Shown here: in pieces, positions 55,159-64,000 of the stretch
Position numbering within the stretch: the stretch's first letter is position 1
Layout: every line of letters starts with the position of its first letter
Assembly: GCA_015143295.1 (NCBI GenBank)
Contig: CM026565.1
Coordinates: 16,936,548 to 17,000,547 of the forward strand
Direction: 5' to 3'
DNA: 64,000 nucleotides
From: Tetracentron sinense
Lineage: Eukaryota > Streptophyta > Magnoliopsida > Trochodendrales > Trochodendraceae
Program-made: the position numbers and the translations under genes
Notes under the pieces: model-generated
The model's database searches: none
What the model was told of the DNA's origin: nothing
The model's input: the letters and a program-made list of their open reading frames with translations, nothing else

Positions 55159-57608
55159 TGTAGAGACCCCGAATCTTTTTCATGTTTTTACTTCATTGTA
55201 TTAGGGGTATTATTGCCCTTGTGATGTTTTGATGTTTATTGTATTATATATTTATTTGGTGTGGTGTAAACTAGGCTTAATCAAACTTGTAACGGAGGGA
55301 TGTCATATCACACCCTAAACTTTAGGAAGCTCTAGTTTTGGTACCGTTTACTGGAATTGAGTGATTCTTGAACCATTAGAAAGGTGTTGGAATCCTCTTT
55401 GAAGTTCATGTTTAATTTTTTTCCTTATTTTGAGTTTAAGTCAAGTCAATGGTGGGTTTTATCTAATGGAATTGCAGATCAGTCAACTTTGGGGACAATT
55501 TAGTCTATTAATTAAGTGGAATTTAGAAATTCTAAAATGTCAAAAATGTTCGTTTTCGAGAGACAAATCCAACCCAAGTTGAATCGTCAAAATCCATCGA
55601 GCGAGTCAAAAGTTATGGCCAAAACGGTACGATGGGTCAGAAATCTACAGAGCACCGATCGCTCGGTCAGAAGTAGCGATCGATCGGTCCAAAACCGATC
55701 GACCGGTATCTATCGACTGGTCCAAAATTTTGTATGGGGAAAATTTCCAGTGAGTGCTTTTTTGACCGATCGCTCGGTCAAGAGCACCGATCGCTCGGTT
55801 GAGAACCGATCGATTGGTCATAACCATCGATCGCTTGGTCCTTCGTGTTTTTGCAGAAATTTAGTAAGGGCTTTTTGATCTTTTGTTCTCAGACCTTGGG
55901 GCTATAAATAGAGGGTCGTACTCGAAATATTAAAAAACTCTACCTATTTCTAACCTAATTTGGCAAAAAGGGGGAGAAAACCTAGGGTTTGAGGGAGAGG
56001 GTTGCTTGGAGAAGAAGGAGGTTGCTAGAAGATTGAAAGGAAAGCTTGGAGATCGACCTCAAAGCTTCTCCAAATCTCCTCGGGAGCGTTTTGAATCCAA
56101 GGGAAGGATTCCTAAGGTCGATGTACTATCCTAATCAACTCTATTTTAATGTTTGTGAATATTAATTTGATAGAAATGATAGAATAGAGATTAAATGCAT
56201 TTTTCTTAAATTTTCTATGAAGTAAGCTAATTATTGATGGAAATGTGGATTGGATGTGGATAGAATATATGGAGGATAGGAAATGTATGGAGGATGGGAA
56301 ATGTATGGAGCATGGGATTAATATGTGGATGCGAATAGTGAATTAATTGTATAGATGAATTATGGTTTGATGAATGCTTGAAAATATAGAAGGGAAATGG
56401 ATTCATATTATGCGTACACAAGGTGTTTGTGAAAATGCTTGAAAGGATAAATGCTATTATACTCTTATGAAATGGTGGTAAATTGATTATGAATTGCGAT
56501 ATGAATTATGATAAGATATGTATATGTGAATTGTTTGTTAAGTATGTCTAATTATTTGCATGGAAATTGATAGTCGGGAAGGTAAGAACTTAGAGGAACA
56601 TCTCTCAAACCGGGAATTCTCTAACTATTTGGTATGGGACAGTATAGTGGAGTTTCCATGGTGGGAGATCGGAATCTAAGCAATTACCAACTCGAATGTT
56701 AATTTCGACACTTAAGCACATATGCACGTGTATGTTAAGATAAGAGTCTCACAAGTCACACATGTGGACCACAAGCATGAGCATGGCATACGTATGACAT
56801 TCTGAATAAGCATAAGCATGGCATGGTCCGTATCCGCCAAGAACGGCATGTCAATTACATTTGATTCTTAGGCATGTTTGATTCTTAGACATGGTCCGTA
56901 TCCGTCAAGAACGGCATGTCACATCATTGTATGATCTGAATAAGTGCATAAGCATAAACATCTGACAAGCACGTGGTCTCATAAGCATAAGCAACTCATA
57001 AGTGTATTGTCTTCCAAGTCAAAGATTCTCACAAGTACACGAGTCAAGATGATGATATGATGTATATGCACACACGTTCTTCCGCACTCTGATTATGTTA
57101 TTATGTTATTGGATATGTTTCTAACTAAGTGCAGGCATATTATTATTATTGGTTGGATTTTATATACACTGAGTACCTTTGTACTCAGCCGGACTTTGTC
57201 TTGGCAGGTTTAGAGCAGGAGTACACGGCGGAGCCGTGGGTTGAGGAAACATACGCCGAGGAAGGAGGTGAAGGTGAGCCTTCTGAGGAGGGAGCCAGAG
57301 ACTTGGGTGGCTACACCTCTTAGTTTTTATTTCATTTGATTGAGAGAGTTGTATTAGACTTGAGTAGATGTTGCTTAGTAGAATTTTTTTTAGTTGTGTA
57401 TCAGACTCTTTGGTTTTAGTGGGTTGTATTTGTTGACTATAGACTCATGCTATTTAGTGGGTTACAGTTGATATATCGGAAATTTTATTATCCTCATTTT
57501 TGGAGACTCGAGTTAGTGTGCCTTGCATGTCATGGATTTTAAGCAGGTTAAGTAATGTGGCGATCCTAAAGTCCTATTTTAGCCTTGTGGGATTTTGGGG
57601 TCGTTACA
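55159..57608 (+). repeat. Element C 3' LTR (2,450 bp)
   Basis: Uninterrupted reference copy of the C LTR. Palindromes 55653-55840, clear TATA box GGCTATAAATAGAGG (55901-55915), donor-like CTAAG|GTCGATGTAC (56111-56124), two tandem units (about 56818-56925), hairpin about 57169-57189. Confidence 0.95.
57129..57323 (+). CDS. C-type LTR short ORF, 3' LTR copy
   Basis: Open for 64 codons from a GTG at 57129; no in-frame ATG. Core EPWVEETYAEE, then Glu/Gly-rich, ending GGYTS and TAG. The part matching the other families starts at GCA GGT (about 57204). Differs from the 5' LTR copy by S to A in the core. Confidence 0.4.
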   Translation: MQAYYYYWLDFIYTEYLCTQPDFVLAGLEQEYTAEPWVEETYAEEGGEGEPSEEGARDLGGYTS

Positions 57609-57862
57609 AAAGGTCTTATGGATTCGGAGGATGACCCAAGATAAGCTGAGTCTGAGGGTAGCAAGATACCTTGAGGTGAAAGGCCTTGTGGATTCAAGGA
57701 TTACCCAACAAGAGGTTGAGTCCCGAAAGACAAGATTATGATGCTGTTGTCTGGTGAATATTGATGTGCATAGAATAATGTTAATTACTACCCCTTTATT
57801 TGCATATGTTAGTTATTTATCTTGCCTTAATTTTTCTAATTATAGTTTTTCTCTTATTATGT
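57609..57862. other. Continuation of unclassified repeat after C
   Basis: Starts with the TSD copy and two more units of AGGNTGACCCAAGATAAGCTGAG...ACCTTGAGGTGAAAGG, the same tandem repeat as 35570-35692. Then AT-rich non-coding DNA. Confidence 0.45.
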
Positions 57863-59053
57863 AGGAATTTGAGAGAGTTGTATAGGAATGAGGCTAAATC
57901 AAGGAATTAGAGAAGATAAAGCCCAAGTCCAAGACTCAAGTCAAAGCACAAATTGAAGAAATTCGAAGCTAAAAGCCCATTAGAGAGAAAAATCATACAG
58001 GGCCCACTCATCTAATTGGATTAAATCAAGGAGAAGATAGGGTTGCTGATATTTGGCAACCAAATGTACAAGAAAAGCAAGTAAATTTCGTGGGTGGCAA
58101 TATTGAGCAACAAATCCCCCCCAAAAAGGAAGATTTTCAGATTCCCGCCTAAACTGACCATGACTCACTAATTTGGTCATAACTTTTGATTGAGAGATAG
58201 GATTAAGGCAAGATTTAAGGCATTGGAAAGAAGACTCAAAAGGAAACAATATTGCATTTCATGAGGATTGCTAATTGGGAAGTTAAAAGGGTCAAAATAT
58301 TCGGTCAAGTGGAAGCTTATGCATAGAGCACAGAAAAATCAGGGTTAAAAAGAGTTTTTCTCTTCCTCTTTTGGGGGCTCTCTCTCTTTTTCTCTCATTC
58401 TCTCTAGTCTAAATCTTATTCTCTTTTCTCTCTACCATTCTCTTTCTTTTCTTTGATTTTCTATTTTGTAAGAGTAGAAGAGGGAGTGGTGTAAAAAGTC
58501 GATCAAACATCAATGAAGAGCGTGATTTATTTCATCGGTTTTATCTTGAATGCTACAATGTTCAGCTAACTCGTAATAAAGGGAAAAGGATGAAACCAAG
58601 AATCCGGTAAGATTAATCCTTCTTTTAGTTTTTAAATACTCCAAAATTGTATTGTTACGAAAATATTAAATCTGAATTTTAATTAAAGTTTTCATAAGAT
58701 CTATCTTTCGATCCAAAGCATTTGCTTGCTTATTGGATCGTGTTTCATTGGAGAATTTATAAATTAATTTTAGGATTAATTTTATTATATTTTTGGTGAA
58801 ATCCGGATCTCCTATTCTCTTCAACTTTAACAAAAAAAAAGGATTTCTTTTCTTCTTCTTTTTATTCCATTAGTTTTATTTTATTTTTAATTATAATCTT
58901 ACCATAACAAATTTTAAATCAGTTTTTATTTAACCTATAAAATAATTCTAAATTAATAATAGTACCTATTTAACAAGTCTCTGTGGATCGATCCCGTTTT
59001 GCCACTATCTTACAATAGAAAGTGTGCGTTCGGGTTAATTATATTTGAGCACA
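57863..59053 (+). mobile_element. Athila-like LTR remnant
   Basis: Contains TCTCTGTGGATCGATCCCGTTTTGCCACTATCTTAC near its right end (58979-59015), the kind of block found near the 3' end of Athila-type LTRs, and a long AT-rich leader-like stretch with a CT-rich segment (58360-58460). I found no convincing TSD, and the family call is inference. Confidence 0.4.
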
Positions 59054-59279
59054 CCAAATATAAGGTCCTGAAAGAAGGATTGAGATTTATAAGGACCATG
59101 CTAATGAGTAAAGGTAACAAATTTTCTTATGATAGGTTATTGTCATGACCAGTTGTTATTGCTTATGTAAGCATCTGATAAAAGTTTAAAATTCCCGCAT
59201 TTGCGTGAGCAAAGTATTTCACAGTGTGATAATGATGACTAGGCATGCATCTCGGAACATGTTTTCCCTAAGGCACGGG

Positions 59280-59640
59280 TTCAAGGCATCACACCTTAGG
59301 GCCTTAACACATATCATTACATGTTCAGAGTGTGTTCACACTCCTTCAACCCATTTTGAATCGAACACATGACATAACACTTCGATGTTATATCATAACC
59401 ATTCCTTGACACTTAGTATTTTTACTCTTAGCTTCGAACACCCAAAACCCAATCATGAACACAAAGTCTTATACTCTTTTCTTTACACATACAACACCAG
59501 ATGCAAATAAACCCCATTTCATTAATCATTACATGAACAAAAAAATTATATGAAGGCTTTGGCCTTTTACAAGACTAGTGCATAACACTATTCACAACAC
59601 TATTAATGGTGCCATGCCACCAAGTTCCGGGGTTCTACAT
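59280..59640 (-). mobile_element. F-like LTR start fragment
   Basis: On the minus strand begins TGTAGAACCCCGGAACTTGG and, like F at 2844, continues with ...GTGAATAGTG...CACTAG...AGGCCAAAG. Only the first few hundred bases are recognisable. Confidence 0.5.
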
Positions 59641-60270
59641 ATCATGTCTAACCCTATAACATATGAAAATATGAAATTCAGACTCATGTGACAAGCCAAG
59701 GTCCCAAAAGGATCACTAGCAAAATACCACATTTAGAAGCCCATTTACTCTATAATTTAGATAGAAATGGAATTTTGATACTAGGATCTTGGGTAGAAAT
59801 GGGTGATATTTTATTAGGTAAATTAACATCGTAGATGGTGAAAGAATCATCGTATGCTCCAGAAATAGATTATTACGTGCCGTACTTGGCATTCAGGTAT
59901 ACACTTCAAAGGAAACTTGTGTTTCTCTCTATAAGAATGGTGCATTCCGAGGTGTGAAGTGAGTAAGAAGGGATGTCATAATTGGGGTTTTGAATAAGAC
60001 GAGCTTTTTATTTTTCATTTTTTATTTTTTATATTGAATAAGTAAATAAGTAATAAGAATGAGAGGTATTACTGTTTATTTAGATATTTTATTTATTTAT
60101 TTGTATTGTAAATTTTTTGTTCCTTTTATCTTTCCAGAAATCTTCCTAATTCTATTTTTCTTTACCATATCATAAAAATATATATTAAATATAATTTTAT
60201 AATTATATATCATATAATATATATATATATAATATAAAATTATATATAAACCTATACAAACCTAAATATA
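59641..60270. other. AT-rich non-coding DNA with TA repeats
   Basis: Very AT-rich; (TA)n-like runs at 60175-60250. No gene or recognisable repeat boundary. Confidence 0.5.
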
Positions 60271-60271
60271 T

Positions 60272-60410
60272 TTTTATCTTCTTTAAGTATTTGTAGCTTC
60301 CAATTTTCTTGATTCTCATCTAGATAAGAGTTTTTATAAACTAGGTTATTTTTATAGCATGTCTCTTTGAAGAGAAAGAGGAATTCATCCTTTGTTTTGA
60401 AGATAATCAA
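60272..60410 (-). pseudogene. Possible plastid ycf1-like fragment
   Basis: Minus-strand frame with [13 protein letters not shown] and [14 protein letters not shown], basic and aromatic-rich like the plastid ycf1 product, next to certain plastid DNA. From memory of the family only; tentative. Confidence 0.3.
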
Positions 60411-60509
60411 TTCAGTTGTTGTGGTCGGACTCTATTATGGAGTTCTGACCACATTCTCTATAGGGCCCTCTTATCTCTTCCTTCTCTGAGCTCGGGTTAT
60501 GGAAGAAGG

Positions 60510-60592
60510 AACCAAGAAATGGTAGGTATAGCTAGTCCGTGAATAACCAACCATCATACTATAAAAATTGGATAAGTTTTTTCTATGGTCAT
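60510..60592 (-). pseudogene. psbF: Plastid psbF fragment (nuclear plastid DNA)
   Basis: Cytochrome b559 beta subunit, a small photosystem II haem protein. ATG at 60592, reading MTIEKTYPIFIV then a stop where the Arg codon of the conserved VRW stood (CGA to TGA), then WLVIHGLAIPT. The C-terminus is replaced by unrelated sequence. About 9 bases downstream of psbE, as in the plastid operon. Confidence 0.85.
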
Positions 60593-60601
60593 TGGGGCCT
60601 C

Positions 60602-60835
60602 CTAAAAGGATCTACTAAATTCATCGAGTTGTGCCAAAGGATCAAAACGGCCAACTATTAATGGAATTCCTTGTCAGCTTTCTGTAAAATACTCGTTTGG
60701 TCGAGGGCTTCCAAACACATCGTAAGCAAAACCCATGATGACAAATAACCAACCCGCAATGAATAGGGAAGCTATAGTAATGCTATGAATGACCCAATAT
60801 CAAATACTGGTAATAATATCAGCAAAAGAACGTTC
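60602..60835 (-). pseudogene. psbE: Plastid psbE fragment (nuclear plastid DNA)
   Basis: Cytochrome b559 alpha subunit, from about residue 7 to the natural stop ([10 protein letters not shown] ... [17 protein letters not shown] ... DEFSRSF). Two Arg codons have become TGA, the pattern expected for C-to-T decay of transferred organelle DNA. Its 5' end is joined directly to an rpoB fragment at about 60835. Confidence 0.88.
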
Positions 60836-60935
60836 CTATCAGTATCGGTATAAATGATCTTTCCCTCGTGTTCGGCTATAGTGAAAACCCCCGTATCTAG
60901 AGCTGCTTGGCATTCCAACCCAGTTCCATGAACAA
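60836..60935 (-). pseudogene. rpoB: Plastid rpoB fragment fused to psbE
   Basis: Encodes [14 protein letters not shown] and [13 protein letters not shown], matching the conserved GTGLERQAALDSG...YTDTD region of the plastid RNA polymerase beta subunit. rpoB and psbE are far apart in plastid genomes, so this is a rearranged, mosaic insertion. Confidence 0.75.
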
Positions 60936-61320
60936 GATGTTTCTTTTATTCCTTCCAGGCAATCAAAAGATAAAGAAATGGTTGATATCTTCAAGATAAT
61001 TTGTTTGGCATTTTTTAGAACCATTTGAGTACGTATATTTCCAGACTAACCCATTACAGTAAGACCTACGGAAACACGTATGGGTTCGGAGAAAGGATCT
61101 CCCGAATATTGGGTATTTCTCTTAAAATGACTCTCTCAAGAATATATCCCAATAAAAAAGAAGACTCAAGAGAGCTCCCAGAAAGTATAGAGCCCTCTAT
61201 TAGACATTATGCCCAGAAAAGTCATTTAAATTGTAAGATTCTTATTAATTAGATTAATAGAGACTTCTTCTTTATCTATTGTGAATTTATTATAGGTAAT
61301 TGTAAAGTCCATATTTTTTG
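60936..61320. other. Possible further plastid-derived or AT-rich DNA
   Basis: Moderately AT-rich, no stable frame on either strand that I recognise. It may include more plastid fragments (61040-61200 has a balanced composition unlike its surroundings). Confidence 0.3.
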
Positions 61321-62801
61321 TGTTGGCATATTCCGGTGTCAAAACAAGTGAGTATAGGTGTCTAGGTGTGTATCTTGTGTCATAGCCGTCAAGCATCTGC
61401 AAACAAGTGAAGTTAAAGACCATTGAAGACTCGGTTGATCATTTCCTTCATAGGATGGTAAGTGACCTAGATACCATGCTACCATAGGTGGGAATTGACT
61501 TAGAATAATCCTAATATGATGCCTTAGGTGGTAAGTGTCCTAGACTAACCACACGGACCCTAGGTGATGAGATAAGCAGTGCAAAACTTGTTCAAAATTC
61601 TGAAATTTTTCAAAAAAAACCAAGGTTGCTTTTTTTGGCATATCTCCCAAACCGTAGCTCAAATTTTTCTCCATAATATATCAAAACCACCACATCGAAA
61701 AGAGCTATTACTTTTGTGAAGAGTACAAGAGCCAAAAATAAATTTTTAAAATCATGTTTGCACCTCAGGGTCGACCCTAGGCATTGAGGGTCTACCTTGA
61801 GAATAGAAAAAAATGTATGGTTTTTTTACAGAGTGTTGAAAATTTGAGGTTCGACCCTTGAGGTGACTTGGGTTGACCCAAGTGCATAGTTGGGTTGACC
61901 TAAGTAAACCCCAGGGCCAACCCTGATATGGGAGTTTTGCAAAATTCTTTTCTTAGTCGTTTTTTGGCTATTTTGGGTTTTTAACCATCTTTTAGCAACT
62001 TCTAAACATTGAATTGAGTTCCCTATTTATATAGAACCCTTCTAGCTCATGGAGTAAAACCTTGGGAGTGTGTGGAGAGTGCTTTTAAGTTTCTCCAGAG
62101 GTTATAGAACCTATGGAAATTGTTATTCTCTACCCCCTTTCTTATGGCATTCAACCTAGAGTTTGCAAACCTAAAGTTCCAATTTTGCTTGTTTGGACTT
62201 GTCCTTTGAAAGAGTCCATCTAGGTGTTGATTTTTATAAAACCATCAACCAATTCTGGATAGAACACCTTGGCCAGAGTGTTCTGGAGCCTTTGCAAAGG
62301 AGATCAATCCGAGAAGGATCGTGGTAGTGTGATTTGGTTGGTAGAATCCGAAGCCGTCATTGACGGAGATCGAACGGAAGGTCGTGGATTGTTTTCGAGA
62401 CACAAAGAGAAGTACGAGCAGCTGTGGTTGATCACGGGACTTGAGAGTACGTGATGAATTTTTGAGGCATGGAGGACTAAAGAACTGAAGGATCGTAGTG
62501 TCGAGTCCGAAGGAGTCAATTTCGAGTCTTGTAAGTTCTTGTTTACTTTGTCTTAGTGGATTCTCATGGCTGGACAAGGTCCCGTGGTTTTTTTGGGAAG
62601 GGTTTCCACGTAAAAATCCTTGTATTGTGATTTGCTTGGTTTTCTATTTCCACACTTAAATTTTATCATCCCTTAAGTTAATAACTTAATTGTTAAAATA
62701 TTTAAAATGGTAGATAGACTTTTAGGGAAACCGAACCATCCCCTTGAACTTGTGAGATTCTCAACTCAAACATCGGATTTGAGGTTCACCAAATTTTTTC
62801 A
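61321..62801 (+). repeat. Copia 5' LTR (about 1.48 kb)
   Basis: TGTTGGCATATTCC start, TTTTTTCA end. The right end is fixed by the primer site; the left end is the nearest TGTTGG and is likely, but lacks a partner LTR in the window. ORFs at 62245-62577 are not supported. Confidence 0.7.
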
Positions 62802-62803
62802 AT

Positions 62804-62815
62804 TGGTATCAGAGC
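62804..62815 (+). other. Copia primer binding site
   Basis: TGGTATCAGAGC two bases after the LTR end. Confidence 0.9.
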
Positions 62816-62863
62816 AAATTCACTAAATTTTTAGTGTGATCCTGTCTCATATTTTCGGTGAAT

Positions 62864-63785
62864 ATGAATCTCCAAAGAGATGGAGAATCCATCTTTTGTC
62901 CCCCATTATTTTATGGAAATAATTATGCCTATTGGAAAGCTCGAATGAGAGCGTTTCTTAAATCATTAGTTGAGAGAGTATGGTTCTCCATTGAACAAAG
63001 TTGGACCCATCCAACAAAGACCATAAATGACCAGACCATCCCTAAACCTTCCTCTGAATGGATCAATGTAGAACTTGAAAGTTGTAGATGGAATAGTAAG
63101 GGTCTAAATACAATCTTCGCCGCTGTCATACTTGAAGAATTTCGGTGTATTTCTAAATGTGACACTTCGAAGGAGGCATGGGACATTCTTCAAATTACCC
63201 ATGAAGGGACTACAACTGTCAAGATCTCCAAACTTCAATTACTAACCTCTAAGTTTGAAAATTTGATGATGGATGATAATGAAACTTTTGATAGCTTTTA
63301 TGCTAATCTGATTGACATTGTCAATTCTAGTTTCAGTCTAGGGGAAAGAATTTCTGAGACCAAAATTGTAAGAAAAATTTTGAGATCTCTACCTGAGAGA
63401 TTTTCTTCGAAGGTTACCGCCATCGAAGAGAGCAAAAATATTGATGCTCTCAAAATTGAAGAGTTGGTTGCTTCACTCCAAATATATGAGTTAAACTAAA
63501 CTCATCTAAGAACCAAAATTTATTGTCTTGAAATCTGCCAAGGAATCCATAGATGGTTCAGATAGTGACTCTAAGGATGAAGAAGAAGAGTTGGCTTTAT
63601 TTGTTAAGAAATTCAGAAAATTTTTGAAACTTAATAAGAGATTTGATCCGAAAGGATAAAAATCTCTTGAAAAGTCCAAGTCCAAGTACTTTGAAAGTAA
63701 GAAATATTTTAAAAGTGTAGACAAGAAATCCCAACGTGTTCAATGCTATGAATGCCAAGGCTACGGCCATATTGCCGTTGAATGC
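62864..63785 (+). pseudogene. gag: Copia gag with frameshift and stop
   Basis: ATG at 62864. UBN2-type Copia gag: FYGNNYAYWKARMRAFL near the start, SKCDTSKEAWDIL and LRSLPERFSSKVTAIEE later; open to TAA at 63497-63499. The knuckle CYECQGYGHIAVEC at 63744-63785 lies in another frame, so a base was gained or lost near 63495, and a TAA interrupts that frame near 63656. An acidic DSDSKDEEEE-like stretch lies between. The frame continues acidic and Ser-rich to the window end. Confidence 0.85.
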
Positions 63786-64000
63786 TCTAATAAGAAAAGA
63801 TTTAAGGGCAAGGCAAGGGATGACAGTGAATCTGAATCTAAGGAATCAAATACTTCTTCTTGTGAGGAGACTAGGGGTTATGTGACCTTCACTGCATCCT
63901 TATCTGTGATTGAGGAATCTTCTTCAAATGCTGTGAGTGATCAACATCATAATGATGGTGAGGATGATGAGAGTCAGAATAACTCAGATTCTGAGGGAGA

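Larger units (their letters stand above)
35693..57608 (+). mobile_element. Element C, Tekay-type retrotransposon carrying D and E
   Basis: Exact TSD AAAGG at 35688-35692 and 57609-57613. 5' LTR in pieces 35693-36252, 45814-47086 and 49436-50136; interior 50137-55158; 3' LTR 55159-57608. gag and pol keep one frame each but carry five nonsense codons. It differs from A and D at many positions, so it is a separate family. Confidence 0.95.
61321..64000 (+). mobile_element. SIRE/Maximus-like Ty1/Copia retrotransposon, 5' end
   Basis: LTR 61321-62801, initiator Met primer site at 62804-62815, then gag, cut by the window end. The clade is inferred from the UBN2-type gag followed by an acidic serine-rich region and a CX2CX4HX4C knuckle. 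Confidence 0.8.

Noticed and set aside
62245..62577. 110-codon minus frame in the Copia LTR
   Set aside because: LTR sequence, overlapping frames on the other strand, no recognisable domain.

Overview
The window is retrotransposon-dominated nuclear DNA of a seed plant, probably a eudicot (species not identifiable). Evidence: Ty3/Gypsy chromoviruses of Tekay/Del type, Ogre/Tat-like and Athila-like LTR remnants, a SIRE-like Ty1/Copia element, and decayed plastid DNA (psbE, psbF, rpoB). I see no ordinary host gene, tRNA, rRNA or CRISPR. Nearly everything is nested LTR retrotransposons, and most insertion boundaries can be fixed to the base by 5-bp target-site duplications (TSDs).

Left half (1-34944). 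The outermost element X (Ogre/Tat-like LTRs at 1-~2044 and 32324-~34944, very short interior) carries solo LTR G (minus strand, TSD TCTTT, 2430-32050 with its own insertions). G is split by solo LTR F (plus, degenerate TSD CAACC/CTACC) and by element B (minus, TSD TGCCA, 23912-31081, most of pol lost). F is split by element A (plus, TSD TCATG, 5639-15633), a nearly intact Tekay element whose pol has a single 1-nt lesion. After A inserted, two local tandem duplications arose: about 2.52 kb at its left end (2281-7326) and about 3.77 kb at its right end (12644-20189). They give four A-type LTR copies and one chimeric ORF.

Right half (34945-64000). Element C (plus, TSD AAAGG, 35693-57608) has five nonsense codons and no visible frameshift. 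Its 5' LTR was entered by element D (minus, TSD CGACT, 36253-45813, one frameshift) and by solo LTR E (plus, TSD AGAAC, 47087-49435). Downstream come an Athila-like LTR remnant, an F-like fragment, a mosaic plastid insertion (about 60.27-60.94 kb) and the 5' end of a SIRE-like Copia element (61321 to the window end).

Shared, unexpected organisation. The Tekay-type LTR families (A, B, C, D, E, F, G) appear to share a complex leader. (1) U3 carries a cluster of family-specific palindromes just upstream of a TATA-like site. (2) A long ATG-poor leader ends in a splice-donor-like AAG|GT. (3) A tandem array of hairpin-forming repeats follows. (4) Next is a conserved hairpin (GCTGAGTAT...CTCAGC), then a CGGCAG|GT junction. 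(5) Then comes a short ORF of about 36-46 codons whose core PWVEEEY and end WPYLDYC are kept between families while codons differ mostly at third positions. (6) A covarying GGTGG/CCACC hairpin closes the unit. In the three pol-bearing elements gag and protease are separated by a GT-AG intron-like spacer (132-151 nt) whose removal joins the frames exactly. An LTR-encoded microprotein plus a spliced gag-pol is my candidate for the undescribed system.
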